From contig RQSC01000029.1 in assembly GCA_013416795.1 (NCBI GenBank), positions 380,505-444,504 on the forward strand: a DNA stretch of 64,000 nucleotides. Reading direction: 5' to 3'. Each line of letters starts with the position of its first letter. The first letter of the stretch is position 1. Positions 31,312 through 41,157 of the stretch are shown piece after piece. The stretch is from Prasinococcaceae sp. CCMP 1430. Lineage: Eukaryota; Prasinodermophyta; Palmophyllophyceae; Prasinococcales; Prasinococcaceae. The position numbers and the translations under genes are program-made. The notes under the pieces were generated by a model. The model was not told the origin of the DNA. It did not search any database and was given only the letters and a program-made list of their open reading frames with translations.

Positions 31312-31732
31312 GCTGCAACTGCCTCTCTTATGTGCGCCGGCGTGCGCACATGACCGCGCTTTCGAGAGCACACGCGCTCGCGCTCGCCGCCACACTCTCA
31401 TGTGACAATTTTTTCCCCTACCCTGTCGGACGCCCACGCACGCTGCACGCATGCGCACAACGCGCTCGCGCACAGGGCACGCACAAGGGCGCATCTGAGT
31501 GACGCGCGCGCGCATACACAACGGGGGGCGTGGCGCTCGACTCGCTCGTGTGCTTGCTCGGGTGCATGTACATACGGGTGTTCAGAAATTTACAAAGTGT
31601 ATAGCTGCATAGCTGTGCCGCAGTCGCGTACCCCATGCCGCCATGCGGCGGGGTCAGTGCATTTGCACGAAGAAATGTGTGGGTTTGTGTGAGCGCGCAG
31701 GACAGGGCGACCTCCTGCGCTGCCGCCGCCCC
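31312..31732. other. Convergent spacer Tim8 / EAF-like gene
   Basis: No gene. A minus-strand TTTGTAAAT (31584-31592) may be the 3' signal of the EAF-like gene. Confidence 0.35.
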
Positions 31733-32581
31733 TCAGAAGCTGTCGCCTTCCGAGTCAGTATCGGAGCCCGAAGTGCCGCTGCTTGTGTCCGTCCCACTGC
31801 TGGTGTCGCTCAGAGCGCTGTCTGCTGGCAGCACTGTCGCACGCCTTCCGCCTGGCCGAGGGGCACCAGGTGCATGCACGGGCGGGCGCACGCACGTCGC
31901 GGCACCTACCACGGCCGCGATCGAACCACTGCGGTCGGAGAGGCCTCCGTCCGTATGCGTCGAGGCGCTCAGATCCGAACGGCGTGCGCCATCCTCGGCC
32001 GTGCACATGCTCGATGGAGTGCCGCTGGAGGCAAGCCTCGCGGCCTTGAGGCCACCCGCCAGCGAGTTCGCGCGCGCGAGCTGTCGCTTGCGCGCTCCTG
32101 CGAGTGCAGCGCGATCCTCTCCCGGGTGGCCATCTGTAGCGATCGCGAGATCGTCCTCCAATGGCGGCCCGACAGCATCGCCGCCACCGCGGCCCAAATC
32201 TCCACCGGCCTCCGCACTCCTGTCACGCCGAAGCAGGTGCGTCTGCCAGCCAGCGGCCGCGTCGTCTGCCCGTCCTGCGTCGTCCCTGTGCCCGATCCTG
32301 ACATTCACACAGGCGGCGTGGCGATGCATGGTGAAGCCCTCGCCCTCGCCATCAAAGACGAGCACGTACTCCTCCGTCGTCCGTGCGCCGCCGGCCGGGT
32401 GCGCCATGGCACCCGCTCCTGCATCCCTGGCGTCCATGACATCACCGCGAAGCAGGGCGCTCGACCCGCGCCACGCGAGCTGCGCCTCGTCCCCGCGCAC
32501 GCGCAGCTGGCCGCACCCCGACGCAGCCGCATCCTCGGGGAGCGCCGAGCTGACGTAGCGCACCGTCAATACCCCGCCCAT
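31733..32581 (-). CDS. EAF-like transcription elongation factor (ELL-associated) candidate
   Basis: 282 residues from ATG 32581. The N-terminal domain starts MGGVLTVRYVSSALPEDA and contains TTEEYVLVFDGEGEGFTMHR, followed by CVNVRIGHR. This looks like the EAF strand pattern (ECVLI-D--TGEFTLE-L) that binds ELL. The tail is Ser/Asp rich (DTSSGTDTSSGTSGSDTDSE), as in EAF activation domains. The frame also runs open upstream to 32653 through a Gly/Glu-rich stretch without ATG. Single exon. The assignment rests on a short motif and the tail, so it is tentative. Confidence 0.5.
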   Translation of the reverse strand: MGGVLTVRYVSSALPEDAAASGCGQLRVRGDEAQLAWRGSSALLRGDVMDARDAGAGAMAHPAGGARTTEEYVLVFDGEGEGFTMHRHAACVNVRIGHRDDAGRADDAAAGWQTHLLRRDRSAEAGGDLGRGGGDAVGPPLEDDLAIATDGHPGEDRAALAGARKRQLARANSLAGGLKAARLASSGTPSSMCTAEDGARRSDLSASTHTDGGLSDRSGSIAAVVGAATCVRPPVHAPGAPRPGGRRATVLPADSALSDTSSGTDTSSGTSGSDTDSEGDSF

Positions 32582-33214
32582 CGGCGCCGCCAGCGCCTCC
32601 GCCCCCGTGCGCTCGCCCTCGCCCTCGCCGCCCCCCCCGCCGCCTCCCGCCACCGTGCCGCCGCCCCCCGCCCGGCCCGCGCGCTCTGCCGCCGACGCAT
32701 CTCAACGCGCAGCGCGCAAAAAACCGGCGCGCGCAAAAAAAAAAAAAAAACGTTTGGAGACCGTCCTTCCACAACCGAGCGAGACCGAGAATTTAAAAAA
32801 AAAAAAAAAACTCAAAAACATGTGCATTCGCAAGGCCCTCAAAAAAAAAAAAGAGAGAGCCTCCGGGGAGTTGGGAGCGCCGGGAAATGATCACTCATCG
32901 ATGGAGCGCCCGAACCTAAACCTTCGCCTCGCGCGTGCGCATGCTATGACAGATCAATTTCGATGGTATGAACCCTAAATAGACTGAACCCTATTGGTGC
33001 GCGGTTCGGGCCCTCGGAGCAACCTCGGACTGATTGGTTGTCACCGACGTGCGTTGCACAGCGGCGCCGTTCGGAGTGCGCGCGTTCCGCGCCGCAATTT
33101 GGGGTGTCGAAATGCATTGATGTGTTGAATCGACGGATGTCGAATTGTCGGGGCGCGGGCGAGGGGCCGTGAGCGCGCGCGCGCGCGCGCGGCCGCGCGC
33201 GGCAGCGCCACAAN
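32582..33214. promoter_or_regulatory. Divergent AT-rich promoter island with A tracts and telo-box pair
   Basis: Between the EAF-like gene and the i-AAA protease. Three A tracts (about 32734-32749, 32795-32810, 32841-32852) are spaced by about 50-60 nt. TGAACCCTAAAT (32969-32980) and TGAACCCTATT (32985-32995) form a direct pair of telo-box-like sites. GAAATGCATTGATG lies at 33109-33122. A single N is at 33213. Confidence 0.45.
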
Positions 33215-34780
33215 CGCAGGATCCACCGGGCACCGACGCCACCGCCAAAGACGGCGACAATCACGGCGCCGCGCGCAGGCAGGGGGCGGGCAGCGGCGCT
33301 CGCGCGCGGGCGGCGCCGGCCGGTGCGGCTCGCTCCGCGCGCAAAGGCCGGGAAAGGGAAGGGCGAGGCGGTGGGGGGCGGCAATGGGGACGGTGAAACC
33401 ACAGGCGAGGGCGAGGCAGCCGCGGCTGGCGAAAATGAGCGCCCCGAAGCTGTCGCCAGTGGCGAGTCCAGCGCGCTTGAGGCGCCTGCTGAAGCCGCCG
33501 CCGCGCCAGCCGCGGCCGCCGCGGCGGAGGCGAAGCAGCAGGCCGCAGGGGAGGAAGGCGGTCCTGTGAATGGCGAGAAGTCCGGCGCGCTTGTGCCACC
33601 CGCCGCTGCCGAGGCTACCGCCGCACCAGTTGCGGCCGCCGCGGCGATGGCCAAGCCGCCTGCTGCAGGCGCGGACGGAGCTCCCGTGGCCGCAGCGCAA
33701 CGGCGGCTGGCGCTGCTGTTCGCGCCGCTCTTGCGCTTCGTCCGCGCAATCCTTCCCATGCGGCTTCTGAGGCTCGCGGTCTTCGGCCGCGTCGCGCGGC
33801 TGCGCACCCTCCGCCAGGCGGCGGACGCAGCACCAGGCGACGCGGCGAGGCAGGCGGCGTACCTTGCCGCGCTCGCCAAGGGTGGGAAGCACGACGCGAT
33901 CGTGAAGCGATTCGAGGCAACTCCGGAAGCGGCCATGAACGCCAGTGGCGTGGCGGAGTACCTGCGGGCGCTGGTGGTCACCAACCGCCTGAAGTCGTTC
34001 ACTGACGCCTCGGGGGTGCTCGAGAAGACCGTCGCGAGCGGCGCGGTAGCGGGAAGCGGCGCAGGGGCGAAAGACAGCAAGATGGCGCGCGTGGACGCGG
34101 CGGCAGCGGCGCTGGCGGCCAGCGACAAGCGCACGCTGTCCCAGCTGCTGGAGGACCTTGGCGCACGCGCCGGCGGGAGCGCAGACAAGAGCGCTGACGC
34201 GGGCGCGACGCCGGCGCGGCCTCTGCATGTGGTGATGAGCGCAGCGGGGGGCGCCGCGCTCGGCGCGCGCCCGCGCGCGACGGGTCCCGTGGGGATGCTG
34301 CGCGACGTGTTCTCGACGCTGCTCTTCATGCTCGCGCTGGCGGTCGCGTGGCTGTTCGGCACGGCGGCGCTGAAGCGCTACGTGTCTGGCTCTCCCAGCG
34401 GCATGGGGCAGGGCGCAGGCGCCGGCCAGTCGGCGGCCAGCAGCTCGTACGCCCCGAAAGAGTACAACAAGGACGCTATCCCAGAAACTTCGCGCAAGAC
34501 GTTCGACGACGTGCTGGGGTGTGAGGAGGCCAAGGAGGAGCTCGTCGAGGTGGTGCAGTACCTGAAGAACCCGGAGCGATTCTCGCGGCTCGGCGGCACC
34601 ATGCCCAAGGGCGTGCTGCTTACGGGCCCGCCCGGGACCGGCAAGACGCTGCTGGCGCGCGCGGTGGCCGGCGAGGCGGGCGTGCCATTCTTCTACCGTG
34701 CGGGGTCCGAATTCGAGGAGATGTTCGTCGGCGTGGGCAGCCGCCGCGTGCGCCAGCTCTTCGCAGCAGCTAAAAAGAAG

Positions 34781-34816
<36 letters not shown>

Positions 34817-35929
34817 ATCGGCGGCAACCGCAAGGCTTTCGAGAGCCACACCCGCAAGACACTCAACCAGCTGCTGGTGGAGATGGACGGCTTCGAGGCA
34901 TCCGAGGGTGTCATTGTGATGAGCGCGACCAACATCCCCGAGTCGCTCGATCCGGCGCTCACGCGCCCCGGCCGCTTCGACCGCCACGTGGTGGTGCCCA
35001 ACCCCGACATCAAGGGACGCCGCCAGATCCTCGAGCACTACCTCAAGGGCAAGCCCGTTGCGGCGGACGTCGAGGTGGAGCAGCTGGCGCGCGGCACGCC
35101 GGGCTTCTCGGGCGCGGACTTGTACAACTTGGTCAACATGGCGGCGATCAAAGCCGCCGTCGAGGACGCCAAGGAGGTCTCGCTGGGCATGCTCGAGTTC
35201 GCGAAGGACAAGATTCTCATGGGCGCCGAGCGCAAGTCGATGAGCCTCACGGAGGAGGGCCGCCGCCTTACGGCGTTCCACGAGGCCGGCCACGCGCTCG
35301 TGGCGCTGCGCACCGAGGGCGCGATGCCCATCCACAAGGCGACCATCATGCCGCGCGGCACCTCGCTGGGCATGACCATGCAGCTTCCGGAGCACAAGGA
35401 CGAGACGTCGCAGTCCAAGCAGCAGATGTTGGCGGAGCTCGACATCTGCATGGGTGGGCGCATCGCCGAAGAGCTCGTCTTCGGCAAGGACGCCGTCACG
35501 AGCGGCGCGCGCGGCGACCTCGAGCAGGCCACGGCCATTGCCAAGCGCATGGTCACCGAGTACGGCATGAGCGACGCAGTCGGTCCGATGTACATAAACG
35601 CTGGGCGCAAGATGAGCGCCGACACCGAGCGCATGGTGGACAAGGAGGTGCGCCAGCTGCTGACCAACGCGTACGCGCGCGCGACGGCGCTCATCACGGA
35701 GCACCTCGGCGACCTGCACAAGCTCGCGGATGAGCTGCTCGAGAAGGAAACTCTCGATGCGCAGGAGATCCGTCGGGCGATCGGCCTGCCCGCCACGCCT
35801 GTGGCGCCCTCCAGCGGCGAGGGGTCGGAGCCCACGGCTCCTACCAAGGACATCGTTCCCGAGGACGATGGTGCCTCCGGCACCGCGGACGCCGAGCAGG
35901 AGGGGTCAGTCGAGGCCGCGGTCGTGTGA
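33215..35929 (+). CDS. YME1: Mitochondrial i-AAA protease, YME1/FtsH family
   Basis: ATP-dependent zinc metalloprotease of the inner membrane facing the intermembrane space. The frame is open from the N at 33213. Its start is Arg/Ala-rich and presequence-like, but the first in-frame ATG is only at 33645, so the true start is unresolved. One membrane helix ([17 protein letters not shown], about 34320) precedes the AAA domain: Walker A GPPGTGKT (34625), Walker [36 protein letters not shown]. The M41 site is HEAGH (about 35280), with a third ligand in [23 protein letters not shown] and a single TM fit the YME1 branch rather than m-AAA. An Ala/Glu/Lys-rich insert of about 100 residues lies before the conserved part. 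Confidence 0.9.
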
Positions 35930-36346
35930 CGGGCCGCCCCTGCCCGCCCGCTCGCGCCCCGCGTAAAAACCACCTAATTATTGGCTCCGCCTTCACCTGG
36001 CCACCCGGGCAGCGCTCTCGCCCGCGCGCCCCGCTCGGAGCGCCGCGCCTTGGCAGGAGGAGGAGCCGAAGGGGGCGGGGAGTGGAAAGGGCAACCACCA
36101 CGTGCCACCCGCCGCCGCGCCCCTCCCCCGACTCACACGCACCACCCGCGCCCCCGCCCCCGCCGCCGTCGCGCCTGCTTCTCGCTCTCGCGCGCGCCGG
36201 CGTGCCTGCCGCGGTCGCTGTGTCGTTGTTGGAGTGGGGCCGCCCGCGTTTCGGGCCGGGGAGCTGGATCGCCCCCCGGCGACTGCGGCGCGCGCACCTT
36301 CTCGCGCGCGCGCGCCGCGCGCCGTTCTTGGGTCGTTCGCGGGGCT

Positions 36347-36512
36347 NNNNNNNNNNNNNNNNNNNNNNNNNNNNNNNNNNNNNNNNNNNNNNNNNNNNNN
36401 NNNNNNNNNNNNNNNNNNNNNNNNNNNNNNNNNNNNNNNNNNNNNNNNNNNNNNNNNNNNNNNNNNNNNNNNNNNNNNNNNNNNNNNNNNNNNNNNNNNN
36501 NNNNNNNNNNNN
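36347..36512. other. Assembly gap (166 N)
   Basis: A run of N covering the 5' end of the CAMTA gene. The stretch 35930-36346 is GC-rich, with no gene recognised apart from CCACCTAATTATTGG (35970-35984). Confidence 0.95.
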
Positions 36513-39500
36513 GCGGCGAGGGGCGCGCACGGCGCGGGCGCCGGCGCGGGCGCTGCGGCTGGGCCCGCTGTCCCCACCGCGCTGGCACCCTGCGCGTCGG
36601 CCGAGGAGAGGGCGAATCGGGTGCGGCACCTCCTAGGCACGGAGGCGCCAAAGCGCTGGCTCAAGACAAACGAGGTGTTTGAGGTCCTCGTGCACTGGTC
36701 TGAGGCGGCCTGGCCGCTCTCAGCCAAGATGCCCGCAGCGCCTCAGTCGGGCGCCGTGCATATCTACGACAGGCGTGCCACGCGCGGCTTCCGCAAGGAC
36801 GGCCACTGCTGGCGCAAGAAGAAGGATGGCAGGACGGTGAAGGAGACGCACGAGAAGCTCAAGGTCGGCGCGGTGGAGAAGCTGAACTGCTACTACGCGC
36901 ACTCAGAGCACATGCTTTTCCAGAGGAGGTGCTACTGGCTGCTTGCGAAAGAGGACTTGCCCGAGTCGGACGCGGCAGGCGCCCCTTTGCCGCAGCAGGG
37001 ACCTGAGTCGCTGGTGCTGGTGCACTACCTCATGGTGACGGAGGACGCGCTGGGCCCGAAACACAAGAAACGGGAGGGGGCTCTCGGCAGCGCAGGCATG
37101 GGCGCGCCAAAGACGGAGGCTCAGGCGAAATCGAAACTCTCGAAAAAGAAGGCACAGACTGAAGCGCCCCCCTTCGGAGCTGCGCGGCACGCCTCGAAAC
37201 CGCTCCCAGATCTCCCACCTCATCCGGGCAGACGCGCCATGGAAGGCCGTGTGGTGGGGCGTGGCGGATCGGTGGCCCAAGCAGACGGCCGCGCGCCATC
37301 GTCCATGGCCCAACAGATTGGAAATGCGACCATCTACCCTGCTCACCAGCAGTATCAGTACCCGCAGAACCTCATGCACCACCTTCAACAACAGGCGAAC
37401 GGCCACGGGGAGATGGACGAGGCCCAGCAGCGGGTTTTCCAGTACCAGCAGCAGCAGCAGGCGTACGTCTTGCAACAGCAGCAGTATCTACAGCAGCAGC
37501 AACACCTGCTCCAACAGCATCATGGGCACATGCAAGTGCAACTCCAGCAGCAGCAGCTACAGAGGCGAGAGCAGCAGCTGGAGGATAGGCAGCAAGAGCG
37601 GCGGCAGCATTCATCGCACTTGCAGCTCCAGCAGGAGGAGCTCGAGGGGGGTCAAGGTGGGCGAGTCGCCCCGGGACAGGTGCAGTCGCTACATGCCCAA
37701 GAGGGGTACCAGCCTCTGCCAACCCACTTCGAGGGCGGGGACGCGGAGCAGGCTGCGCACCAGGCAGAGGGCATACATGGCGCCACTCAGATGAGCGGGC
37801 CGCCCTACATGTGGAGTGCGGACATTGTGGACACTGTGCAGGACGCCATGATGAACACCGAGAGTTTCGACGACGTGGACTTTTTGCTCAACTCGATCAT
37901 GGATGCTCCCGCCTCGCCTGCAGGGGGGGTGAGTGTGGCTCCAGCTGTGAATGATCACGTTGTCGAGCTTGACATGGCGGCGGCAGAGGCTGCCGCGGCA
38001 AACGCCTTCGAGAACCACGCGGCAGAGCAGCCTCTCGATGCAGCGCCGCTGGTCGCCGAAGCTGCTGCGGCCGCTGCAACCGCACGCGTGATGGCAGCGC
38101 AAGCGGAGATTGTTGACACTCCTCTCGAGTACACGGAGCAGTACGCGAAAGGGTATGCGGAACAGTACGCGGCCGAGCAGTACGCCGAGCAGTTCGCGGA
38201 GCCCTTTGCACCGCCGTCGGCAAGTGACGGCGGCGCGCAGCCAAGTTCAGCTCCTGAGGCAGATCGCGAGGGCGATAGCGAGTCAGAGAGCGCGGCGACA
38301 GACACCAACAAACTGCCCCTTCCTCTGCCACCACCAAGCCAGCGCGTGTACCACGGGGGGCGCTCGGGCAGCAGGCGCCTCGGGATGATGCACATGCGGG
38401 AGAGAGAGGTGTGGCAGCAGTCGAAGCTCGTCATAGACCTTCTGGCGGCCATGCAAGCGGCGATCAGCGAGGAGCCCGACTGGCGCACGGCCGCCAAGGA
38501 GGCGAAGGCCGTGATCGGCGAGCTCACGGCCTCGCGACCCAAGGCCACGGCTGGATCAGATAGCGCGGGCAGCTTCTCCAGTGACTCTGCGAGGGCGGGT
38601 GCATCCATCGCCGCTCTGCAGAAAATTAGTGCGATCGATGATGAGTTGCAGGAAACTATGGAGCGCCTGCTGTCCCTGAGTGCCGCTTCAGATTCTGCGG
38701 GACACTCGGCCGAGGTACAGAATTTGCGAGAAGTCTGCGACCGGCTGAAAGCAGCAAAGGGGGCGGCCAGGGCCGAGCTCGCATCTCTATCGCACTCTTC
38801 ACCGTCTCCCCCCAGCGCCGGCAAGGGGGAGACTTCGGGCAACCGGACGGACTCAGCGGAGCACACGACCGGTTCTGAGGACGAGCCCCGATGGATGGAA
38901 TCCGCAAGCGCCACCTCGGCTCTGCTGCCAGCCACAGCATGCCGGGCTCTTCAGCTCAAGCTGATCGACGTGATTCTTGACGCGGGCTTCGAGCAGTCGC
39001 CGCGCACGGGCAAGCTGCGGGATCGGCTCGATCTCTTGAGCGAGAGCGTTCTATCTGAGGTCATTCACGGCATTCTTCGGCGCTGGCAAGCGCTTGTCAG
39101 CGAAGCTGACCCTAAGGGGAAGGGGCCAGCGGGCGAGCGCGACGGCGAGGCAGAGGGCGACGCGCCTGGCGATAAGCAAGGGGACGGTGAAGCGGGGGTC
39201 CAGGGTACCTCCGAAGTCGCTCAGCGCCTGTTTAGCTTTCGAGGCAAGGATGGTGCGGGTGCTTTGCACCTCGCCTCCGCGCTGGGAGACGACGCTGCAA
39301 TCGCTGCCATGCTGCGAGCGGGCGCGAAAGTAGACGGCGTCGACTCGCGCGGATGCGCTCCTCTGCACTGGGCGGCAGCGTACGGTCGCGAGGAGGCGCT
39401 TGCACTCCTGCTGGCCGCAGGTGCTGACCCTGGCCAACCGGCCGGCGAGGAGGTTGGCACCACCCCTGCGGACCTCGCTGCGGCCCAAGGGCATGGTGGC

Positions 39501-40811
39501 ATTGCCGCATACCTCGCCGAGGCGGCGCTGAACCAGTCGCTTGGCGCGCTCCATCTCAGCAAGGCGGACATTTCGAAGACAGCGCAGCGAAGCGCCGGAG
39601 CGGGCGTGGGCAGGAGCAAGTCACGGGCAAAGTCTGCCTCGGTACCGACGGCAGATCACGGCGGCAAGTCGGATGGAAACGAGCAGTACTACCAGGCAAG
39701 CCGCAGGCGCTCCCTGCACCACAGGAGAGTCAACAGCCGCGGCTTGCAGGGCGCCATGGCGGAGAGCGGGGCGGTCGGGACGGATGGGCACCCGGACGGC
39801 CATGCGGGCGGGGGCGGGGATGCAAGTGGAGGCCAGGCGGAAGCCGACGCCGAGGCTGCACCTGCGACGCGCAAGCGTGGTCGCGGTCGCGCCACAGACG
39901 AGAGCGGGACGGACAACAACGGTGGCCTCAGCCGCGGCATGCGCGCGGCGGCGGCTGTCGCGGGCATGCGTGCCGCGACAGCGACCCGTGGCACGGTCTC
40001 GCGCCCAGAGGACAGAGAAGATATCGAATCGGAGGTCGAGGCGTTGAACGCCGCTGCCGCCGCGGAGAGGGCCGCGCAGACCATACAGAGTGCCTTCCGC
40101 ACGTTCCGCATGCACCGGCAGCGCCGCAAGCGCCGCCCGCGCTACAGCGGCAACCATGGTGGAGCGGGGCAAGGCCCTGCTGACAAGAGCGCCTGGTCCG
40201 ACGGAGACGAGGGCGATATTAAGGATGCTCCGCAGGCAGCGCGAACCATCCAGCAGGCGTACCGCTTGCACAGGCAACGCCGGCAGCGGCGCGTTCGGCG
40301 CGCCCACTCGGCGGTCGCCAGTGGTGACGCGCTGGGTTCCAGCGCGAAAGTGGACGGCGACATCGGTGGCTCCGCGAACGACCCGCCTGCCGTACCTGCC
40401 GCACCGGCTGATGCACAGGTCGCACCGTCGTCGTTCGGCGGCGCATCGCTGGGCGCTGATGGCGTCAATCCTAGGCTGGCTGCTGTTGGAGGGGGCGCCG
40501 CTGCCGCGATGGCCGCCCGTGCAGCCTCGGCAGGGGGCGACATGGCGCAGGCGGCCGCTGCGGCGGCCGTCGCCGCAAGCGCTCACAACTCGGGCGCGCG
40601 GCTGGCCATGCTCGACCGCGCGGTGACCCGAGTGCAGGCCATCGTGCGCAGCCGGCAGGCGCGCACGCAGTACCTACGCCTGCGCGGGGCCGTGGTGCAG
40701 CTCCAGGGCGCGCTGCGGCAGAGGGCGCTTCAGAAGCGACGCAAGGTCGTGCAGGGCGACAGCGACAGCGAGGAGCGAGACAGCGGCGTCGCCGACAGCG
40801 CGAGGCAATAG
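36513..40811 (+). CDS. CAMTA-type calmodulin-binding transcription activator, 5' end in gap
   Basis: A large single exon of about 1430 residues from the gap to TAG 40809. The CG-1 DNA-binding domain (about 36619-37050) includes RWLKTNEVFEVLVHW, RRATRGFRKDGHCWRKKKDG, VGAVEKLNCYYAHSE and FQRRCYWLL. Then come a Gln-rich region (37330-37660), an acidic stretch rich in Phe/Leu (SFDDVDFLLNSIMD) and a short EQYA repeat (38130-38200). Two or three ankyrin repeats (GALHLASALGDDAAIAAMLR; APLHWAAAYGREEALALLLA; about 39250-39520) follow, then IQ motifs near the end (QTIQSAFRTFRMHRQRRKRR; RTIQQAYRLHRQRRQRRVRR; TRVQAIVRSRQARTQYLRLR). I find no IPT/TIG domain between CG-1 and ankyrins. It should act in the nucleus as a Ca2+/calmodulin-responsive regulator. 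Confidence 0.9.
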   Translation, partial: AARGAHGAGAGAGAAAGPAVPTALAPCASAEERANRVRHLLGTEAPKRWLKTNEVFEVLVHWSEAAWPLSAKMPAAPQSGAVHIYDRRATRGFRKDGHCWRKKKDGRTVKETHEKLKVGAVEKLNCYYAHSEHMLFQRRCYWLLAKEDLPESDAAGAPLPQQGPESLVLVHYLMVTEDALGPKHKKREGALGSAGMGAPKTEAQAKSKLSKKKAQTEAPPFGAARHASKPLPDLPPHPGRRAMEGRVVGRGGSVAQADGRAPSSMAQQIGNATIYPAHQQYQYPQNLMHHLQQQANGHGEMDEAQQRVFQYQQQQQAYVLQQQQYLQQQQHLLQQHHGHMQVQLQQQQLQRREQQLEDRQQERRQHSSHLQLQQEELEGGQGGRVAPGQVQSLHAQEGYQPLPTHFEGGDAEQAAHQAEGIHGATQMSGPPYMWSADIVDTVQDAMMNTESFDDVDFLLNSIMDAPASPAGGVSVAPAVNDHVVELDMAAAEAAAANAFENHAAEQPLDAAPLVAEAAAAAATARVMAAQAEIVDTPLEYTEQYAKGYAEQYAAEQYAEQFAEPFAPPSASDGGAQPSSAPEADREGDSESESAATDTNKLPLPLPPPSQRVYHGGRSGSRRLGMMHMREREVWQQSKLVIDLLAAMQAAISEEPDWRTAAKEAKAVIGELTASRPKATAGSDSAGSFSSDSARAGASIAALQKISAIDDELQETMERLLSLSAASDSAGHSAEVQNLREVCDRLKAAKGAARAELASLSHSSPSPPSAGKGETSGNRTDSAEHTTGSEDEPRWMESASATSALLPATACRALQLKLIDVILDAGFEQSPRTGKLRDRLDLLSESVLSEVIHGILRRWQALVSEADPKGKGPAGERDGEAEGDAPGDKQGDGEAGVQGTSEVAQRLFSFRGKDGAGALHLASALGDDAAIAAMLRAGAKVDGVDSRGCAPLHWAAAYGREEALALLLAAGADPGQPAGEEVGTTPADLAAAQGHGGIAAYLAEAALNQSLGALHLSKADISKTAQRSAGAGVGRSKSRAKSASVPTADHGGKSDGNEQYYQASRRRSLHHRRVNSRGLQGAMAESGAVGTDGHPDGHAGGGGDASGGQAEADAEAAPATRKRGRGRATDESGTDNNGGLSRGMRAAAAVAGMRAATATRGTVSRPEDREDIESEVEALNAAAAAERAAQTIQSAFRTFRMHRQRRKRRPRYSGNHGGAGQGPADKSAWSDGDEGDIKDAPQAARTIQQAYRLHRQRRQRRVRRAHSAVASGDALGSSAKVDGDIGGSANDPPAVPAAPADAQVAPSSFGGASLGADGVNPRLAAVGGGAAAAMAARAASAGGDMAQAAAAAAVAASAHNSGARLAMLDRAVTRVQAIVRSRQARTQYLRLRGAVVQLQGALRQRALQKRRKVVQGDSDSEERDSGVADSARQ
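38130..38205 (+). repeat. In-frame EQYA repeat in the CAMTA gene
   Basis: Codes about five diverged copies of (A/T)EQ(Y/F)A within the linker between Gln-rich and ankyrin regions. It looks like a slipped tandem duplication of about 12-15 nt. Confidence 0.6.
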
Positions 40812-41155
40812 GCGCTACAGTACGTACGCACACACATCGATAATACTCTGACACGCGGCGCTCTCTCTAGTCGTTCCCGTCTTTTGGGCGCGCCTTCAGT
40901 TTTTTTTTTTGTTTCCGAGGATTTTGCTCGCAGCGTAGCGAAGCCTTCGGCCGGTGGGTGTCACAGGGGGCGCTGGGCGCAGCTGCGCCCGCCGCCCCCC
41001 CGCCACCGCCAACCCCACCCCACCCCACCCCACCCCACCCCACCGGCCGCCTCGCCCGCTGCCACGCGGCNGGCCGGGCGTGGCGTGGCGACTCGCTGGC
41101 GGCGCGCCCGGCCCCGCCACCCCCTCCTCCTCCTCCCCCTCCTCCCCCGCCTGAC
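40812..41155. other. Spacer with CCCCA repeats, single N and Pro-coding CT tract
   Basis: GTACGTAC (40820-40827) follows the CAMTA stop by 9 nt. CCCCA repeats (41012-41045), an N at 41071 and a CTCCTC tract (41119-41150) follow. The start and membrane anchor of the glycosyltransferase should be in or before this stretch; none can be fixed. Confidence 0.4.
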
Positions 41156-41157
41156 CT

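Noticed and set aside
33041-35719. 892-codon open frame antisense to the YME1 gene
   Set aside because: Composition mirrors YME1 codons (His/Arg/Leu-rich) and shows no domain. It is a GC-driven shadow of the real gene.
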